From Gammaproteobacteria bacterium (GTDB lineage: Bacteria; Pseudomonadota; Gammaproteobacteria; GRL18): DNA of 46,992 nucleotides. Position numbers and translations under genes: made by a program. The stretch spans positions 2,900-49,891 of the forward strand of contig JADGEK010000029.1 in the NCBI GenBank assembly GCA_016744395.1, written 5' to 3'. Of the stretch, positions 1-9,722 are shown in pieces (the stretch's first letter is position 1; every line of letters begins with the position of its first letter). The notes below the pieces were generated by a model that saw only the letters and a program-made list of their open reading frames with translations, was not told the origin of the DNA and ran no database searches.

Positions 1-710
1 ACATCGGCACCACCAAGTGTTTCGGGATCAATTTTTTCACCCGTTGCTGCTTGAACCAGCTGTGGGCCACCCAAATAAATTGTGCCTTGATTCTCAACCA
101 TAATTGTTTCGTCACTCATCGCTGCAACATATGCACCACCAGCAATACAAGGCCCCATAACGACAGCAATTTGTGATAGGCCCATAGTTGATAATTGAGC
201 TTGTTGATAGAAAATACGGCCAAAACTGTCCTTGTCAGGGAAGACTTGATCCTGCATCGGCAGGAATGCACCACCAGAATCAACCAGATGGATGCAGGGT
301 AAATAATTTTCTGCAGCAATTTCCTGTGCTCTAAGATGTTTTTTTACCGTAACAGGATAATAGGTACCCCCTTTTACTGTTGCATCATTGACGATAAGCA
401 TCACGTCTTTATGATGAATTTTACCAATACCTGTGATGATACCACCTGCTGGTAATTTATCATCATAAAGATCATAGCCTGCAAGAGGGGATAGCTCCGT
501 AAAGGAGCTGCCATAATCCAATAAAGTTTCGATACGTTCAAAAGGCAGTAACTTGCCTCGTTGCTGATGACGAGCTCGTGCTTTATATCCACCACCTTCA
601 TGGATGAGTTGTAACTTTGAATTTAACTCATTCACCAGAGTCTGCATATGTGACTGATTTTTTAAGTAGGTTTTTTCTTGTTTGTTAATTTTGCTTTCTA
701 TAATTGCCAT
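1..710 (-). CDS. liuB: Methylcrotonyl-CoA carboxylase beta (carboxyltransferase) subunit, 3' part cut by window edge
   Basis: This is the biotin-dependent carboxyltransferase subunit that carboxylates 3-methylcrotonyl-CoA in leucine breakdown. Translating the minus strand from the ATG at 710 gives about 236 residues with no stop before the window edge. The N-terminal part contains [22 protein letters not shown], followed by [18 protein letters not shown] and [17 protein letters not shown], which are characteristic of acyl-CoA carboxylase beta subunits of the MCC type. Only the N-terminal carboxyltransferase half is present. It starts 9 nt after the thiolase stop, so the two are almost certainly co-transcribed. 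An IVD gene two positions upstream supports MCC over propionyl- or geranyl-CoA carboxylase. Start choice rests on the close operon spacing. Confidence 0.88.
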   Translation of the reverse strand, partial: MAIIESKINKQEKTYLKNQSHMQTLVNELNSKLQLIHEGGGYKARARHQQRGKLLPFERIETLLDYGSSFTELSPLAGYDLYDDKLPAGGIITGIGKIHHKDVMLIVNDATVKGGTYYPVTVKKHLRAQEIAAENYLPCIHLVDSGGAFLPMQDQVFPDKDSFGRIFYQQAQLSTMGLSQIAVVMGPCIAGGAYVAAMSDETIMVENQGTIYLGGPQLVQAATGEKIDPETLGGAD

Positions 711-719
711 ATTAAATAC

Positions 720-1919
720 CTAAACTTCAATCGCCAGAGCCATCGCTTCACCACCACCAATACAGACAGAGGCAATTCCTTTATGACCACCCGTTGCTCG
801 CAATGCATGAATCAATGTTACGACAATTCGGCAGCCACTTGCTCCAATTGGATGTCCTAAAGCACAGGCTCCACCATGGATATTTACTTTTGTGTGATCC
901 AACTTTAGTGATTTAATAACAGCGAGCACTGTGACTGCAAAAGCTTCATTAATTTCAAAGAGATCAACTTCCTCTATTTTCCAGTTTATTTTTTTAATTA
1001 ATTTTTCAATGGCACCATGAGTGGCAATTGTAAATGCTTCAGGAGCAATTGCATGATTTGAATAACCACAAATTGTTGCTAATACTGATTGATTGTTTTG
1101 CTCCGCAACTTGCTGGCTCATCATTAATATGGCTGCAGCACCATCTGAAATTGAAGAAGCATTTGCAGCGGTAATAGTACCTCCACTTTGCTTAAAAACA
1201 GGCTTTAAAAGAGGTATTTTTTTTGAATCTGCTTTTAATACTTGTTCATCACTGTTGATGCCATTAATACTAACGATTTCGTTTTTTAACTTACCCTGTT
1301 TTCCAGCTGTCTTTGCTCGCCTGACGGATTCGATAGCAAAATTATCTTGTTTTTTTTTGCTAAAACAATCTAAATCGACCTCAGCCAGTTGTTCTGCAAA
1401 ATAGCCCATTAATTGACCATCATAATAATTTTCCAGTCCGTCATAAAAAAGATGATCGATGAGTTCTTGATGCCCTGCTTTGAAGCCTTTTCCTCGGATA
1501 CGCATTAGATAAGGTGCCTGACTCATTGATTCCATGCCTCCTGCAAGTATGACCTGATTTTCTTGATGTGAATTGGGTGATAAAAGTCCAGATAAAATTG
1601 AATCATAACCAATAGTAATTGCCTTCATGCCTGAACCACAGACTTTATTGACATTGGAGCAGGGTATGCTCAGTGGCAGTTTTGCACTTATCAGAGCTTG
1701 TCTGGCGGGTGCCTGGCCAAGACCTGCTGTGAGTACACAGCCCAGAATAAGTTCATCTATCAGATGGCTTGGAAAATGACTGTCACTGATGAGTTGATTG
1801 ATAACATGAGCAGCCAAAACGGGTGCTCGAAGATCGGCAAACTGACCAAGAAATGAACCCACAGGAGTACGCTTTGCCGCAACAATTACCACTTTCTTTC
1901 CTGTCTGGCTGTTAAGCAT
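720..1919 (-). CDS. Acetyl-CoA C-acyltransferase (thiolase)
   Basis: A 399-residue thiolase of normal family length. The acyl-accepting cysteine is Cys94 in KVCGSGMKAI, the catalytic His lies in the GGACALGHPIGASG motif and the second Cys in SVCIGGGEAMAL near the C terminus. The protein starts at ATG 1919. It lies between an isovaleryl-CoA dehydrogenase gene (143 nt upstream) and the MCC beta gene (9 nt downstream), which suggests it cleaves the acetoacetyl-CoA produced at the end of leucine catabolism. Acetoacetyl-CoA specificity is inferred from context and from the acetoacetyl-CoA synthetase gene at 44-46 kb. A beta-oxidation role cannot be excluded. Confidence 0.93.
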   Translation of the reverse strand: MLNSQTGKKVVIVAAKRTPVGSFLGQFADLRAPVLAAHVINQLISDSHFPSHLIDELILGCVLTAGLGQAPARQALISAKLPLSIPCSNVNKVCGSGMKAITIGYDSILSGLLSPNSHQENQVILAGGMESMSQAPYLMRIRGKGFKAGHQELIDHLFYDGLENYYDGQLMGYFAEQLAEVDLDCFSKKKQDNFAIESVRRAKTAGKQGKLKNEIVSINGINSDEQVLKADSKKIPLLKPVFKQSGGTITAANASSISDGAAAILMMSQQVAEQNNQSVLATICGYSNHAIAPEAFTIATHGAIEKLIKKINWKIEEVDLFEINEAFAVTVLAVIKSLKLDHTKVNIHGGACALGHPIGASGCRIVVTLIHALRATGGHKGIASVCIGGGEAMALAIEV

Positions 1920-2061
1920 AAAATTTATACTCCCATTGATTTAACTGATTATTCTAGTTCCTTAACTTATTAATTTTGAAGACTTAAAATTTTTATATTT
2001 TCTTTTCTGGTGCAACAATCACTGTGTTCTAATATCAATGTTCTGATATCAATTTAGAATA

Positions 2062-3216
2062 TTATACGATTATCGGATCCTGTTTAAATAATTCACGTCC
2101 AATCAACATCTGCCGTATTTCATTAGTACCGCCGCCAATTTCATATATCTTTGCATCGCGCAGTAAACGCGGTGCAATGGAATCATTCATGTAGCCAATG
2201 CCGCCCAAAGTTTGTATTGTTTCCAGGGCAACATTTACCGCAGCATGAGAGGCATAATAGGCACAGGCTGATGCATCAATTCGTGAAGGCATGCCCTGGT
2301 CAAAGGCTTGTGCGGTGCGGTATGCATATGATCTTGCGGTTTGTAATGAGGTATATATATTGGCAGTTTTGGCCTGAATTAACTCAAATGAGCCAATGGG
2401 ACTGCCAAATTGATTACGTTCACGAATGTAAGGTAGAACCAGATCCAATGCTGCCTGCATCAAACCTATGGGACCCGCTGAAAGGATTAAGCGCTCGGTA
2501 TCAAGGCCTGCCATGAGTATCTTAACGCCTTCATTTTCCTTACCTAATAATTGATGAGAAGGAATTATAGTGTCGTTAAAATACAGTTCGCAGTTGCCGG
2601 CACCACGCATACCAAACTTATCGACTTTTTTTCCTCGTTGCCAGTTATCAATGTCGTTATCAAGAATGAAAGCACTGATGCTGTGAGAGCCAATGGTTTT
2701 ATCTGCTGTACGTAGATAAACAATAATGACATCCGCATCCGGTCCGTTAGTGGTCCATTTTTTTGTACCGTTGGCTATCCAGTCGGCGTCGTTTGTTTTG
2801 GTCGCTTTACAGCTCATACTGCCGACAATATCTGAGCCCGCATTGGGTTCAGACATAGACAGAGCACCCAGATACTCACCGCTGCAGAGTTTAGGGACAT
2901 ATTTTTGGCGTTGTTGCTCGGTACCATGAAGGTATAAATTATTGAGGCAAATATTACTGTGGTCAGCATAGACAAAGCCAACGGTGCCAGAAGCTCTGCT
3001 AAGCTCCTCTACTGCGATAATATGAGCAAGATATCCAAGACCAAGACCACCATATTCTTTTGGTATGGTAATGCCTAAAAGTCTTTCTGCACCCATTTTG
3101 GGCCACAAAGTTGAAGGTATCTGGTCATCTTTATCAATTTGAGCAGCAATAGGGGCAACTTCTGTCAGACAGAACTGTCTAATATGTTCTCGAAAAGCAT
3201 TAATATCAAAACCCAT
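2062..3216 (-). CDS. liuA: Isovaleryl-CoA dehydrogenase (acyl-CoA dehydrogenase family)
   Basis: A 384-residue flavoprotein that oxidises isovaleryl-CoA to 3-methylcrotonyl-CoA, passing electrons to ETF. Conserved acyl-CoA dehydrogenase motifs are MSEPNAGSD, KKWTTNGPDAD and the C-terminal RDAKIYEIGGGTNEIRQMLIG. The catalytic base of isovaleryl-CoA dehydrogenases lies in a helix with LDxERL; here it reads LDTERLIL with Glu241, which favours IVD over short-chain enzymes whose base is near the C terminus. I placed the start at ATG 3216 because a strong AGGGGG Shine-Dalgarno sequence sits just upstream; a 14-residue longer version is possible but lacks such a site. It is first in a leucine catabolic cluster with thiolase and MCC beta. 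Confidence 0.93.
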   Translation of the reverse strand: MGFDINAFREHIRQFCLTEVAPIAAQIDKDDQIPSTLWPKMGAERLLGITIPKEYGGLGLGYLAHIIAVEELSRASGTVGFVYADHSNICLNNLYLHGTEQQRQKYVPKLCSGEYLGALSMSEPNAGSDIVGSMSCKATKTNDADWIANGTKKWTTNGPDADVIIVYLRTADKTIGSHSISAFILDNDIDNWQRGKKVDKFGMRGAGNCELYFNDTIIPSHQLLGKENEGVKILMAGLDTERLILSAGPIGLMQAALDLVLPYIRERNQFGSPIGSFELIQAKTANIYTSLQTARSYAYRTAQAFDQGMPSRIDASACAYYASHAAVNVALETIQTLGGIGYMNDSIAPRLLRDAKIYEIGGGTNEIRQMLIGRELFKQDPIIV

Positions 3217-3421
3217 ACAGGCCCCCTGCGTTTTGACTATACTTATAATTATAGTCAATAATTTATTTTATGCTTATTAGTGAATATACGTAGATGATAA
3301 ATAGTACGTGATGAATAATAATGATTTAAAACGGGATAGTTGATTTTTATAGTCTGTGATGAATAGCAATTGATACTATAATTTTACTAAGTGAGGTATC
3401 ATTTTTAAAGAGGTGCTCACC

Positions 3422-3826
3422 ATGTTTACGATGAAAATTACCCCGCGATTTTGTGATACAGATGCACTGGGGCATATCAGTAATACCATGATCCCCTGTT
3501 GGTTTGAAGGTGCACGTGAGCCAATTTTTCGCTTTTTCAGTGTAGAGCTTAACCCAAAAAAATGGCAACTGATTTTAGCTAAATATGAAATCGAGTTTCT
3601 GGCTCAGATCTACTATGGTCATGATGTTATAGTGCATACTTATGTCTCTCATATTGGCCAATCATCAATGCATATATTACAGCAGGTTTGGCAAAATAAT
3701 ATCAAAGCAGTGGAGGGTACGACAGTATTAGTGCATTTTGATTATCAGCTTAATAAAGCTATTCCAATCCCTTTTATGATACAAGAAAAATTGCGGGCAC
3801 ATCTTATACCTGAGAGCACAAATTGA
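3422..3826 (+). CDS. Acyl-CoA thioesterase, 4HBT hotdog family
   Basis: A 134-residue single hotdog-fold protein. The N-terminal RFCDTDALGHISNT matches the 4-hydroxybenzoyl-CoA thioesterase signature, where the Asp of the DTDxxGH stretch is the catalytic residue. Length is typical of single-domain family members. The ATG at 3422 follows an AAAGAGGTG ribosome binding site at 3407-3415; a GTG at 3413 would overlap that site and is less likely. It is divergent from the isovaleryl-CoA dehydrogenase gene, so a role in releasing accumulated acyl-CoA is plausible but inferred. The substrate cannot be read from the sequence. Confidence 0.85.
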   Translation: MFTMKITPRFCDTDALGHISNTMIPCWFEGAREPIFRFFSVELNPKKWQLILAKYEIEFLAQIYYGHDVIVHTYVSHIGQSSMHILQQVWQNNIKAVEGTTVLVHFDYQLNKAIPIPFMIQEKLRAHLIPESTN

Positions 3827-3880
3827 ATTGATTTTTATGATCATTTTATTTATTAATTCTTAAAAAATTGGAAGATAATG

Positions 3881-3907
3881 AAAGGTTAATGTGTTAAACC
3901 TTTTATT
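3881..3907 (+). terminator. Possible weak intrinsic terminator after the thioesterase gene
   Basis: AAAGGT at 3881 pairs with ACCTTT near 3898-3903, and an inner TAA/TTA pair has a one-base bulge. A T-rich tract follows. The stem is short and AT-rich, so the call is tentative. The rest of 3827-4010 shows no ORF of note. Confidence 0.3.
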
Positions 3908-4010
3908 ATAGTTTTTGTCTAAATAAAAAGTAGGTAAGCAAGAACTTGTTATCACTTTTATAGATTTACGCCCACATTATCTTTTTTTTTTCATATTTTG
4001 AACCATACTT

Positions 4011-4045
4011 AGAATAAGTCGGTTTTATTCTGAAATTTTCAGAAT
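4011..4045 (+). promoter_or_regulatory. Perfect 19-bp palindrome and competing hairpin upstream of prkA
   Basis: Positions 4027-4045 read ATTCTGAAATTTTCAGAAT, a perfect palindrome around a central T. It ends 32 nt before the prkA ATG. An overlapping hairpin is also possible: AGAATAA at 4011-4017 pairs with TTATTCT at 4025-4031. ATTCT at 4027-4031 can therefore pair either with the upstream or the downstream AGAAT, not both. The element could be an operator or a switchable 5' leader. Which one is not decidable from sequence. Confidence 0.45.
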
Positions 4046-4076
4046 CTAATTGTCTGAATCCGGGGGGAATTCATTT

Positions 4077-5999
4077 ATGAGTATTTTTGAACATTTTTCA
4101 TCACGTTTTGAGAATTTAAAAGAAGAAGAGTTGAGTCTTCAAGAGTATTTGGATTTATGTAAAACGGATCCAATGGCTTATGCCAGTCCTGCTGAACGTA
4201 TTTTAAAGGCTATCGGTGAGCCTCAATTAGTCGATACTCACGATGATCCTGCTTTAAGTCGTATCTTTTCCAATAAAATTCTTAAACTTTACCCTGCGTT
4301 TCATGAATTCTATGGCATGGAAGAGGTGATAGAACAAATTGTTTCTTTCTTTCGCCATGCGGCTCAAGGCCTTGAAGAGAAAAAACAAATTCTCTATTTA
4401 TTGGGCCCTGTGGGTGGTGGTAAGTCTTCTATTGCTGAACGACTGAAAGAATTAATGGAAGTTGTCCCATTTTATGCCATAAAAGGTTCTCCTGTTTTTG
4501 AATCACCCTTGTCTCTTTTTAAAGCGTCAGAAGATGGTGATATTCTCGAAGAAGAATTTGGTATACCCAAGCGTTATCTCAACAGTATATTGTCCCCCTG
4601 GGCAGTAAAACGACTCTATGAATACAATGGTGACATTCAAAAGTTTAAAGTGGTTAAACTCTCCCCATCTATTATTCGACAAATAGCGATCACTAAAACA
4701 GAACCCGGGGATGAAAATAATCAGGATATTTCATCTTTAGTCGGTAAAGTGGATATTCGTAAACTTGAAGAATATTCTCAGGATGATCCAGATGCTTATA
4801 GTTATTCAGGTGGCTTATGTCGTGCTAATCGAGGTTTGATGGAATTTGTAGAGATGTTCAAGGCACCGATAAAAGTGCTCCATCCTCTTTTAACCGCTAC
4901 TCAGGAGGGAAATTATAAGGGCACTGAAGGTTTTCCAGCCATTCCATTTGACGGTATTATTTTAGCTCATTCGAATGAATCTGAATGGACTGCTTTTAGA
5001 AATAATAAAAATAATGAAGCCTTTCTGGATCGAATTTATATTGTCAAAGTACCTTATTGTTTGAGAGTCTCTGAAGAGGTAAAAATATATCAGAAGCTAT
5101 TGGACAATAGTTCTCTATCAAAAGAACCCTGTGCGCCAAATACCTTAAAGATGATGTCACAGTTTGTCATGCTGTCTCGCTTAAAGGAACCCGAAAATTC
5201 TACCCTGTTTTCTAAAATGCGTGTTTATGATGGTGACAATCTGAAAGACACTGATCCCAATGCCAAATCATATCAGGAATATCGTGACTTCGCTGGTGTT
5301 AATGAAGGGATGGCTGGTTTATCAACTCGCTTTGCCTTTAAGATTCTGTCAAAAGTGTTTAACTTTGATTACACAGAGATAGCAGCTAATCCAGTGCATT
5401 TGATGTATGTTTTGGAACAACAAATTTTTCAGGAACAATTTCCTCAAGAAATTGAAGAAAAATATCTAGCCAATTTAAAAGGTGAAATCACTCAGCGATA
5501 TATTGATTTTATTGGTAAAGAAATTCAGACGGCATATTTGGAATCGTATTCAGAATATGGGCAAAATATTTTTGACCGCTATGTTACCTATGCAGATTAT
5601 TGGATTCAAGGTGAAGAATATCGTGATTCAGATACAGGAGAAATGCTGGATCGATCTGCCTTAAATGATGAATTGGAAAAAACTGAAAAGCCCGCTGGTA
5701 TTTCTAATCCAAAAGATTTTCGACATGAAATTGTTAATTTTGTACTTCGTGCCCGTGCTAATAATGATGGTGAAAATCCCGTATGGAATAGCTATGAAAA
5801 ACTTCGTACAGTGATTGAGAAGAAAATGTTCTCTAATACGGAAGATTTATTGCCCGTCATATCATTCAATGCAAAAACATCTGCTGATGATCAGAAAAAA
5901 CATGAAGATTTTGTTGATCGAATGGTTGACAGAGGTTATACCCAAAAACAGGTAAGATTGCTCAGTGAGTGGTATCTCCGAGTACGTAAGTCATCCTGA
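4077..5999 (+). CDS. prkA: PrkA/YeaG-type serine protein kinase with AAA+ domain
   Basis: A 640-residue PrkA family protein, close to the length of E. coli YeaG. The N-terminal part has an AAA+ core with the Walker A motif LLGPVGGGKSSIAERL, and the C-terminal part resembles the PrkA kinase-like region. Family members are cytoplasmic and linked to starvation, stationary phase and stress. The ATG at 4077 is preceded by a GGGGGAA ribosome binding site at 4062-4068; the longer frame from a TTG at 4050 has no comparable site. It is the first gene of the conserved prkA-yeaH-spoVR trio, with a 26-nt gap to yeaH. The leader carries the palindromic element at 4011-4045. Confidence 0.95.
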   Translation: MSIFEHFSSRFENLKEEELSLQEYLDLCKTDPMAYASPAERILKAIGEPQLVDTHDDPALSRIFSNKILKLYPAFHEFYGMEEVIEQIVSFFRHAAQGLEEKKQILYLLGPVGGGKSSIAERLKELMEVVPFYAIKGSPVFESPLSLFKASEDGDILEEEFGIPKRYLNSILSPWAVKRLYEYNGDIQKFKVVKLSPSIIRQIAITKTEPGDENNQDISSLVGKVDIRKLEEYSQDDPDAYSYSGGLCRANRGLMEFVEMFKAPIKVLHPLLTATQEGNYKGTEGFPAIPFDGIILAHSNESEWTAFRNNKNNEAFLDRIYIVKVPYCLRVSEEVKIYQKLLDNSSLSKEPCAPNTLKMMSQFVMLSRLKEPENSTLFSKMRVYDGDNLKDTDPNAKSYQEYRDFAGVNEGMAGLSTRFAFKILSKVFNFDYTEIAANPVHLMYVLEQQIFQEQFPQEIEEKYLANLKGEITQRYIDFIGKEIQTAYLESYSEYGQNIFDRYVTYADYWIQGEEYRDSDTGEMLDRSALNDELEKTEKPAGISNPKDFRHEIVNFVLRARANNDGENPVWNSYEKLRTVIEKKMFSNTEDLLPVISFNAKTSADDQKKHEDFVDRMVDRGYTQKQVRLLSEWYLRVRKSS

Positions 6000-6025
6000 T
6001 AGCCTTCAAAGATTGGTGATGAATT

Positions 6026-7294
6026 ATGGTGCATATTGTTGACAGAAGATTAAATGGTAAGAATAAAAGTGTTGTTAACCGACAAAAATTTATTCGTCGT
6101 TATAAAACACAAATAAAAAAAGCAGTTGCAGATGCTATTTCAAATCGTGACCGCAGTATTTCAGATATTGATAAAGGTGGAAAAATCTCTATCCCCAGAA
6201 AAGATACTGATGAGCCTGTGTTTCATCATGGTCAGGGTGGTGTCAATAATACTATCCACCCAGGTAACAAAAAATTCATTCCTGGGGATGTGATAGAACG
6301 TCCAAATTCAGATGAGAATAAAGGCAGCCAGGCGAGTAATGATGGTGAGGGTCTGGATGATTTTAGCTTTGAACTAAGCAAAGAAGAGTTTTTAAATTTT
6401 TTCTTTGATGATTTGGCTTTGCCTAATTTGGTTAAAACTAAATTAGCCAGTGTTGAAGAATTTACCATTGCTCATGCTGGTTTTTCTAATGTAGGTATAC
6501 CACCAAATATCAATATAGTACGTTCTGTCAAAGGTGCACTGGGAAGAAGGATTGCATTAAAAAACCCCCTGCGAAAACGAGTAAAAATATTACAATCGCA
6601 ACTAGAACAATTAGAACAAAGTGAAGTGCCTGATTTAAAATTAATTAATGATTTAGAGTTGGCAATTAAAAAATTAAAAATCAGAATCCATGCGATACCA
6701 TTTATTGATGATTTTGATATGCGCTATAACAACTTCACTAAATTGCCCAGGCCTGTCACTCAGGCTGTCATGTTTTGTATCATGGATGTATCTGGTTCCA
6801 TGGATCGTGTCCGAAAAGATATGGCTAAACGTTTCTTTATGTTGTTATATCTTTTTTTAACGCATAACTATAAAAAAATTGAAGTGGTTTTTATCTCCCA
6901 TCATACGACTGCTAAGGAGGTGGATGAGGAAGAGTTTTTTTATTCACAAGAAACGGGTGGTACCGTTGTTTCAACTGCTCTTGAACTCACCAAAGAGATT
7001 ATTCATAAACGATTTCCTACCGCGGACTGGAATATTTATGTGGCCCAGGCATCTGATGGTGATGATTGGGACATTGATCCTCAAAAATGTCGAGATATAT
7101 TGGTAAAAGACATCATGCCTTATGTTCAATATTATGCTTATATTGAAGTTGCCAGTGATCTCCCTCAGTCCTTATGGACTGAATACAGTAAAATTGAAGT
7201 TTTATTCGATAATTTTGTAATGCAAAAAATAAAAGAAGTTGGTGAAATCTATCCTGTTTTTCATGAATTATTTAAAAAGCAATCGATTGAATAA
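6026..7294 (+). CDS. yeaH: YeaH/UPF0229 family protein with VWA-like domain
   Basis: A 422-residue UPF0229 protein. The N-terminal third is basic and Gly/Asp rich, with RRYKTQIKKAVADAISNRD near residues 25-43. The C-terminal half carries a von Willebrand A-like fold with a metal-site motif DVSGSM and a later ASDGDD. It is the usual partner of PrkA; together with SpoVR the three genes form a conserved stress or nutrient-limitation module. It shares one base with spoVR (stop and start overlap at 7294), indicating translational coupling. Biochemical function is unknown in the family. Confidence 0.94.
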   Translation: MVHIVDRRLNGKNKSVVNRQKFIRRYKTQIKKAVADAISNRDRSISDIDKGGKISIPRKDTDEPVFHHGQGGVNNTIHPGNKKFIPGDVIERPNSDENKGSQASNDGEGLDDFSFELSKEEFLNFFFDDLALPNLVKTKLASVEEFTIAHAGFSNVGIPPNINIVRSVKGALGRRIALKNPLRKRVKILQSQLEQLEQSEVPDLKLINDLELAIKKLKIRIHAIPFIDDFDMRYNNFTKLPRPVTQAVMFCIMDVSGSMDRVRKDMAKRFFMLLYLFLTHNYKKIEVVFISHHTTAKEVDEEEFFYSQETGGTVVSTALELTKEIIHKRFPTADWNIYVAQASDGDDWDIDPQKCRDILVKDIMPYVQYYAYIEVASDLPQSLWTEYSKIEVLFDNFVMQKIKEVGEIYPVFHELFKKQSIE

Positions 7295-8820
7295 TGAATA
7301 AAAAAAGTAGCAAAAAACCTTATATAGGAAATCGTTTTCCAGAGACTAATGAATGGACATTCGAGTTGATTAATGACTATCATCATGAAATCAAACGAAT
7401 TGCTGATGAATTTGGTCTTGATACTTATCCTGTGGTTTTAGAAATTATAAATTCTGAACAGATGATGGATGCATATTCAGCTGCCGGGATGCCATTGCGC
7501 TATAGTCATTGGTCTTATGGTAAACAATTCCTTCATACTCAGCAGAGTTATAAGCGTGGTCAAATGGGGCTTGCCTACGAAATTGTGATTAATTCTAATC
7601 CCTGTATTGCTTATTTAATGGAAGAAAACTCCATGACTATGCAAGCATTAGTAATTGCTCATGCGGCTTATGGCCATAATTCTTTTTTTAAAAATAATTA
7701 TTTGTTTGAAACCTGGACCAGTGCAGATTCTATTATTGACTATTTATTATTTTCTAAAAATTATATTAATGAATGTGAGGGACGATATGGTGAAGAAACT
7801 GTTGAGTTGTTTTTGGACTCCTGTCATTGTTTAATGAATTATGGTGTCGATCGTTATAAACGTCCGGCAAGCATTACTTTAGAAGAAGAAAAAATAAGAC
7901 AAAAAGAACGGGAAGATTATCTTCAGTCTCAAGTGAATGAAATTTGGAAAACATTGCCAAAAAAAGAAGACAGTGATGAAAAGAAAAAGAAAAAACGTTT
8001 TCCTGAAGAACCTCAGGAAAATATTCTGTATTTCATTGAAAAAAATGCACCCCTACTTCAACCCTGGCAACGCGAAATTATTCGAATTGTCCGTAAAACG
8101 GCTCAATATTTTTATCCGCAACGTCAGACTCAGGTAATGAATGAAGGCTGGGCTTGCTTCTGGCATTATACTATTTTAAATACCATGTATGATGAAGGCC
8201 TGGTGTCTGATCGATTTATTATGGAATTCCTGCATTCTCATACCAATGTTGTTCTACAGCCTGATTATGACAGCAAATGGTATTCTGGTATTAATCCCTA
8301 TGCACTTGGCTTTGCCATGATGATGGATATTCGACGGATTTGTGAAAAACCAACAGAAGAAGATCGTCACTGGTTTCCTGATATTGTTAATACAGACTGG
8401 ATAAAAACTCTGAATTTTGCAGCACAAAACTTTAAAGATGAAAGCTTTATTGCCCAGTACTTGTCACCAGAACTGATACGTAAATTTAAATTTTTTTCAA
8501 TTCTTGATGATGATAAAAAGAAAACATTTGAAGTGACTGCGATTCATAATGACAAGGGCTATCAGACAATCAGGCAAACACTTTCTAAACACTATGATCT
8601 GAGTTTTTATGAGCCCAATATACAGGTCTATGAAGTGAATCACACAGGAGATCGCTCACTGACATTGAGACATTATCAATGTGACCGCAAACCATTAGAT
8701 AATAGTGTTGATGAGGTTATGAAACATGTCAAACGTCTCTGGGGGTTTCCTGTTCGCATTGAAACTCAAGATGAGAAGGGAAAAGTGAGTCTTCTGCATG
8801 CACTTAGGGATGATGAATAA
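7294..8820 (+). CDS. spoVR: SpoVR/YcgB family protein
   Basis: A 508-residue SpoVR family protein of typical length. Recognisable family stretches are YSHWSYGKQF, AHAAYGHNSFFKNNY and MNEGWACFWHYTILNTMYDEGL. The His, Glu and Cys rich segments are conserved in the family. A charged, Lys-rich segment lies near residues 220-235. The name comes from Bacillus spore cortex formation, but gammaproteobacterial homologues (YcgB) occur in non-sporulating cells next to yeaG-yeaH, as here. Its start overlaps the yeaH stop by one base. Molecular activity is not established. Confidence 0.94.
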   Translation: MNKKSSKKPYIGNRFPETNEWTFELINDYHHEIKRIADEFGLDTYPVVLEIINSEQMMDAYSAAGMPLRYSHWSYGKQFLHTQQSYKRGQMGLAYEIVINSNPCIAYLMEENSMTMQALVIAHAAYGHNSFFKNNYLFETWTSADSIIDYLLFSKNYINECEGRYGEETVELFLDSCHCLMNYGVDRYKRPASITLEEEKIRQKEREDYLQSQVNEIWKTLPKKEDSDEKKKKKRFPEEPQENILYFIEKNAPLLQPWQREIIRIVRKTAQYFYPQRQTQVMNEGWACFWHYTILNTMYDEGLVSDRFIMEFLHSHTNVVLQPDYDSKWYSGINPYALGFAMMMDIRRICEKPTEEDRHWFPDIVNTDWIKTLNFAAQNFKDESFIAQYLSPELIRKFKFFSILDDDKKKTFEVTAIHNDKGYQTIRQTLSKHYDLSFYEPNIQVYEVNHTGDRSLTLRHYQCDRKPLDNSVDEVMKHVKRLWGFPVRIETQDEKGKVSLLHALRDDE

Positions 8821-8874
8821 AGTCAATTAAATTATTGCATATGAAGTTATTATATTAAATGAGAGGTTGTCAAT

Positions 8875-9690
8875 ATGAGTCAATTTTCTCCAGAAGATTT
8901 TTTTTCAAAGTTGTGGCATGAATACATCAAAATAACCCCTCAGGCAAAAAAAATACAAACAATTTTTTTAAATCAGGGGGAAACCATAGTTAATGATCAC
9001 ATTGCTATCAGAACTTTTGATTTATCACCTGTTTCTCTCAAGCAATTATCACCATTAATTGTTCAATTGGGCTATGTTCGCCTGGAACATTATCATTTTG
9101 ATGAAAAACATCTGTATGCAGAAAGTTATATTGATCGTGAAGGTAATGGACCCAGGATTTTTATTAGTGAGTTTCTGACTCAGTCTTTAAATACTGAGAA
9201 TCAGAAATTAGTTAAGTCCTTTTGTCAGCAAATTTCTCCTCATAAGATACAAACACCGGCTATTTTTACTCAGGGACGACTATGGCCGATGCCTGAGTGG
9301 GAAGCTTATCAATCCTTAATCAAAGAGAGTGACTATGCTGCCTGGCTGTCTGTAATGGGACTACGAGCTAATCATTTTACGATCAGTGTCAATCATCTTA
9401 AAAAATATGACACACTACCCAGAGTGAATCAATTATTACTTGATAACGGTTTTCAGTTAAATGAAAGTGGTGGTTTGATTAAAGGCACACAAAAGCAGTA
9501 TTTAGAACAATCATCGACTGTCGCTGATCAGATCAAAGTGACTTTTTCAGGTGGCGATAGTCATAAAATTAGTAGCTGTTATTATGAATTTGCCAAGCGT
9601 TATCGTGATCAAAATAATCAACTATTTGAAGGTTTTGTTGTTCAAAGTGCTGATAAAATATTTGAATCAACCAAAACCAGTGAAAATTAA
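8875..9690 (+). CDS. hglS: 2-oxoadipate dioxygenase/decarboxylase (HglS, DUF1338)
   Basis: A 271-residue DUF1338 protein. Characterised members are Fe(II) enzymes that convert 2-oxoadipate to D-2-hydroxyglutarate in lysine catabolism. The expected two-His-one-carboxylate ligands are visible as His42 in DHIAIRTF, His167 in LRANHFTISVN and Glu252 in LFEGFV, with the conserved Arg46 that binds the substrate carboxylate. This protein is shorter than some family members. The start at 8875 follows a GAGAGG ribosome binding site. It begins 54 nt after spoVR and heads a tight set with a saccharopine/lysine dehydrogenase and an ALDH7 enzyme, which strongly supports the lysine assignment. Confidence 0.88.
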   Translation: MSQFSPEDFFSKLWHEYIKITPQAKKIQTIFLNQGETIVNDHIAIRTFDLSPVSLKQLSPLIVQLGYVRLEHYHFDEKHLYAESYIDREGNGPRIFISEFLTQSLNTENQKLVKSFCQQISPHKIQTPAIFTQGRLWPMPEWEAYQSLIKESDYAAWLSVMGLRANHFTISVNHLKKYDTLPRVNQLLLDNGFQLNESGGLIKGTQKQYLEQSSTVADQIKVTFSGGDSHKISSCYYEFAKRYRDQNNQLFEGFVVQSADKIFESTKTSEN

Positions 9691-9722
9691 TCATTGAGTC
9701 TTCATCGCCAAGAGGATAGATT

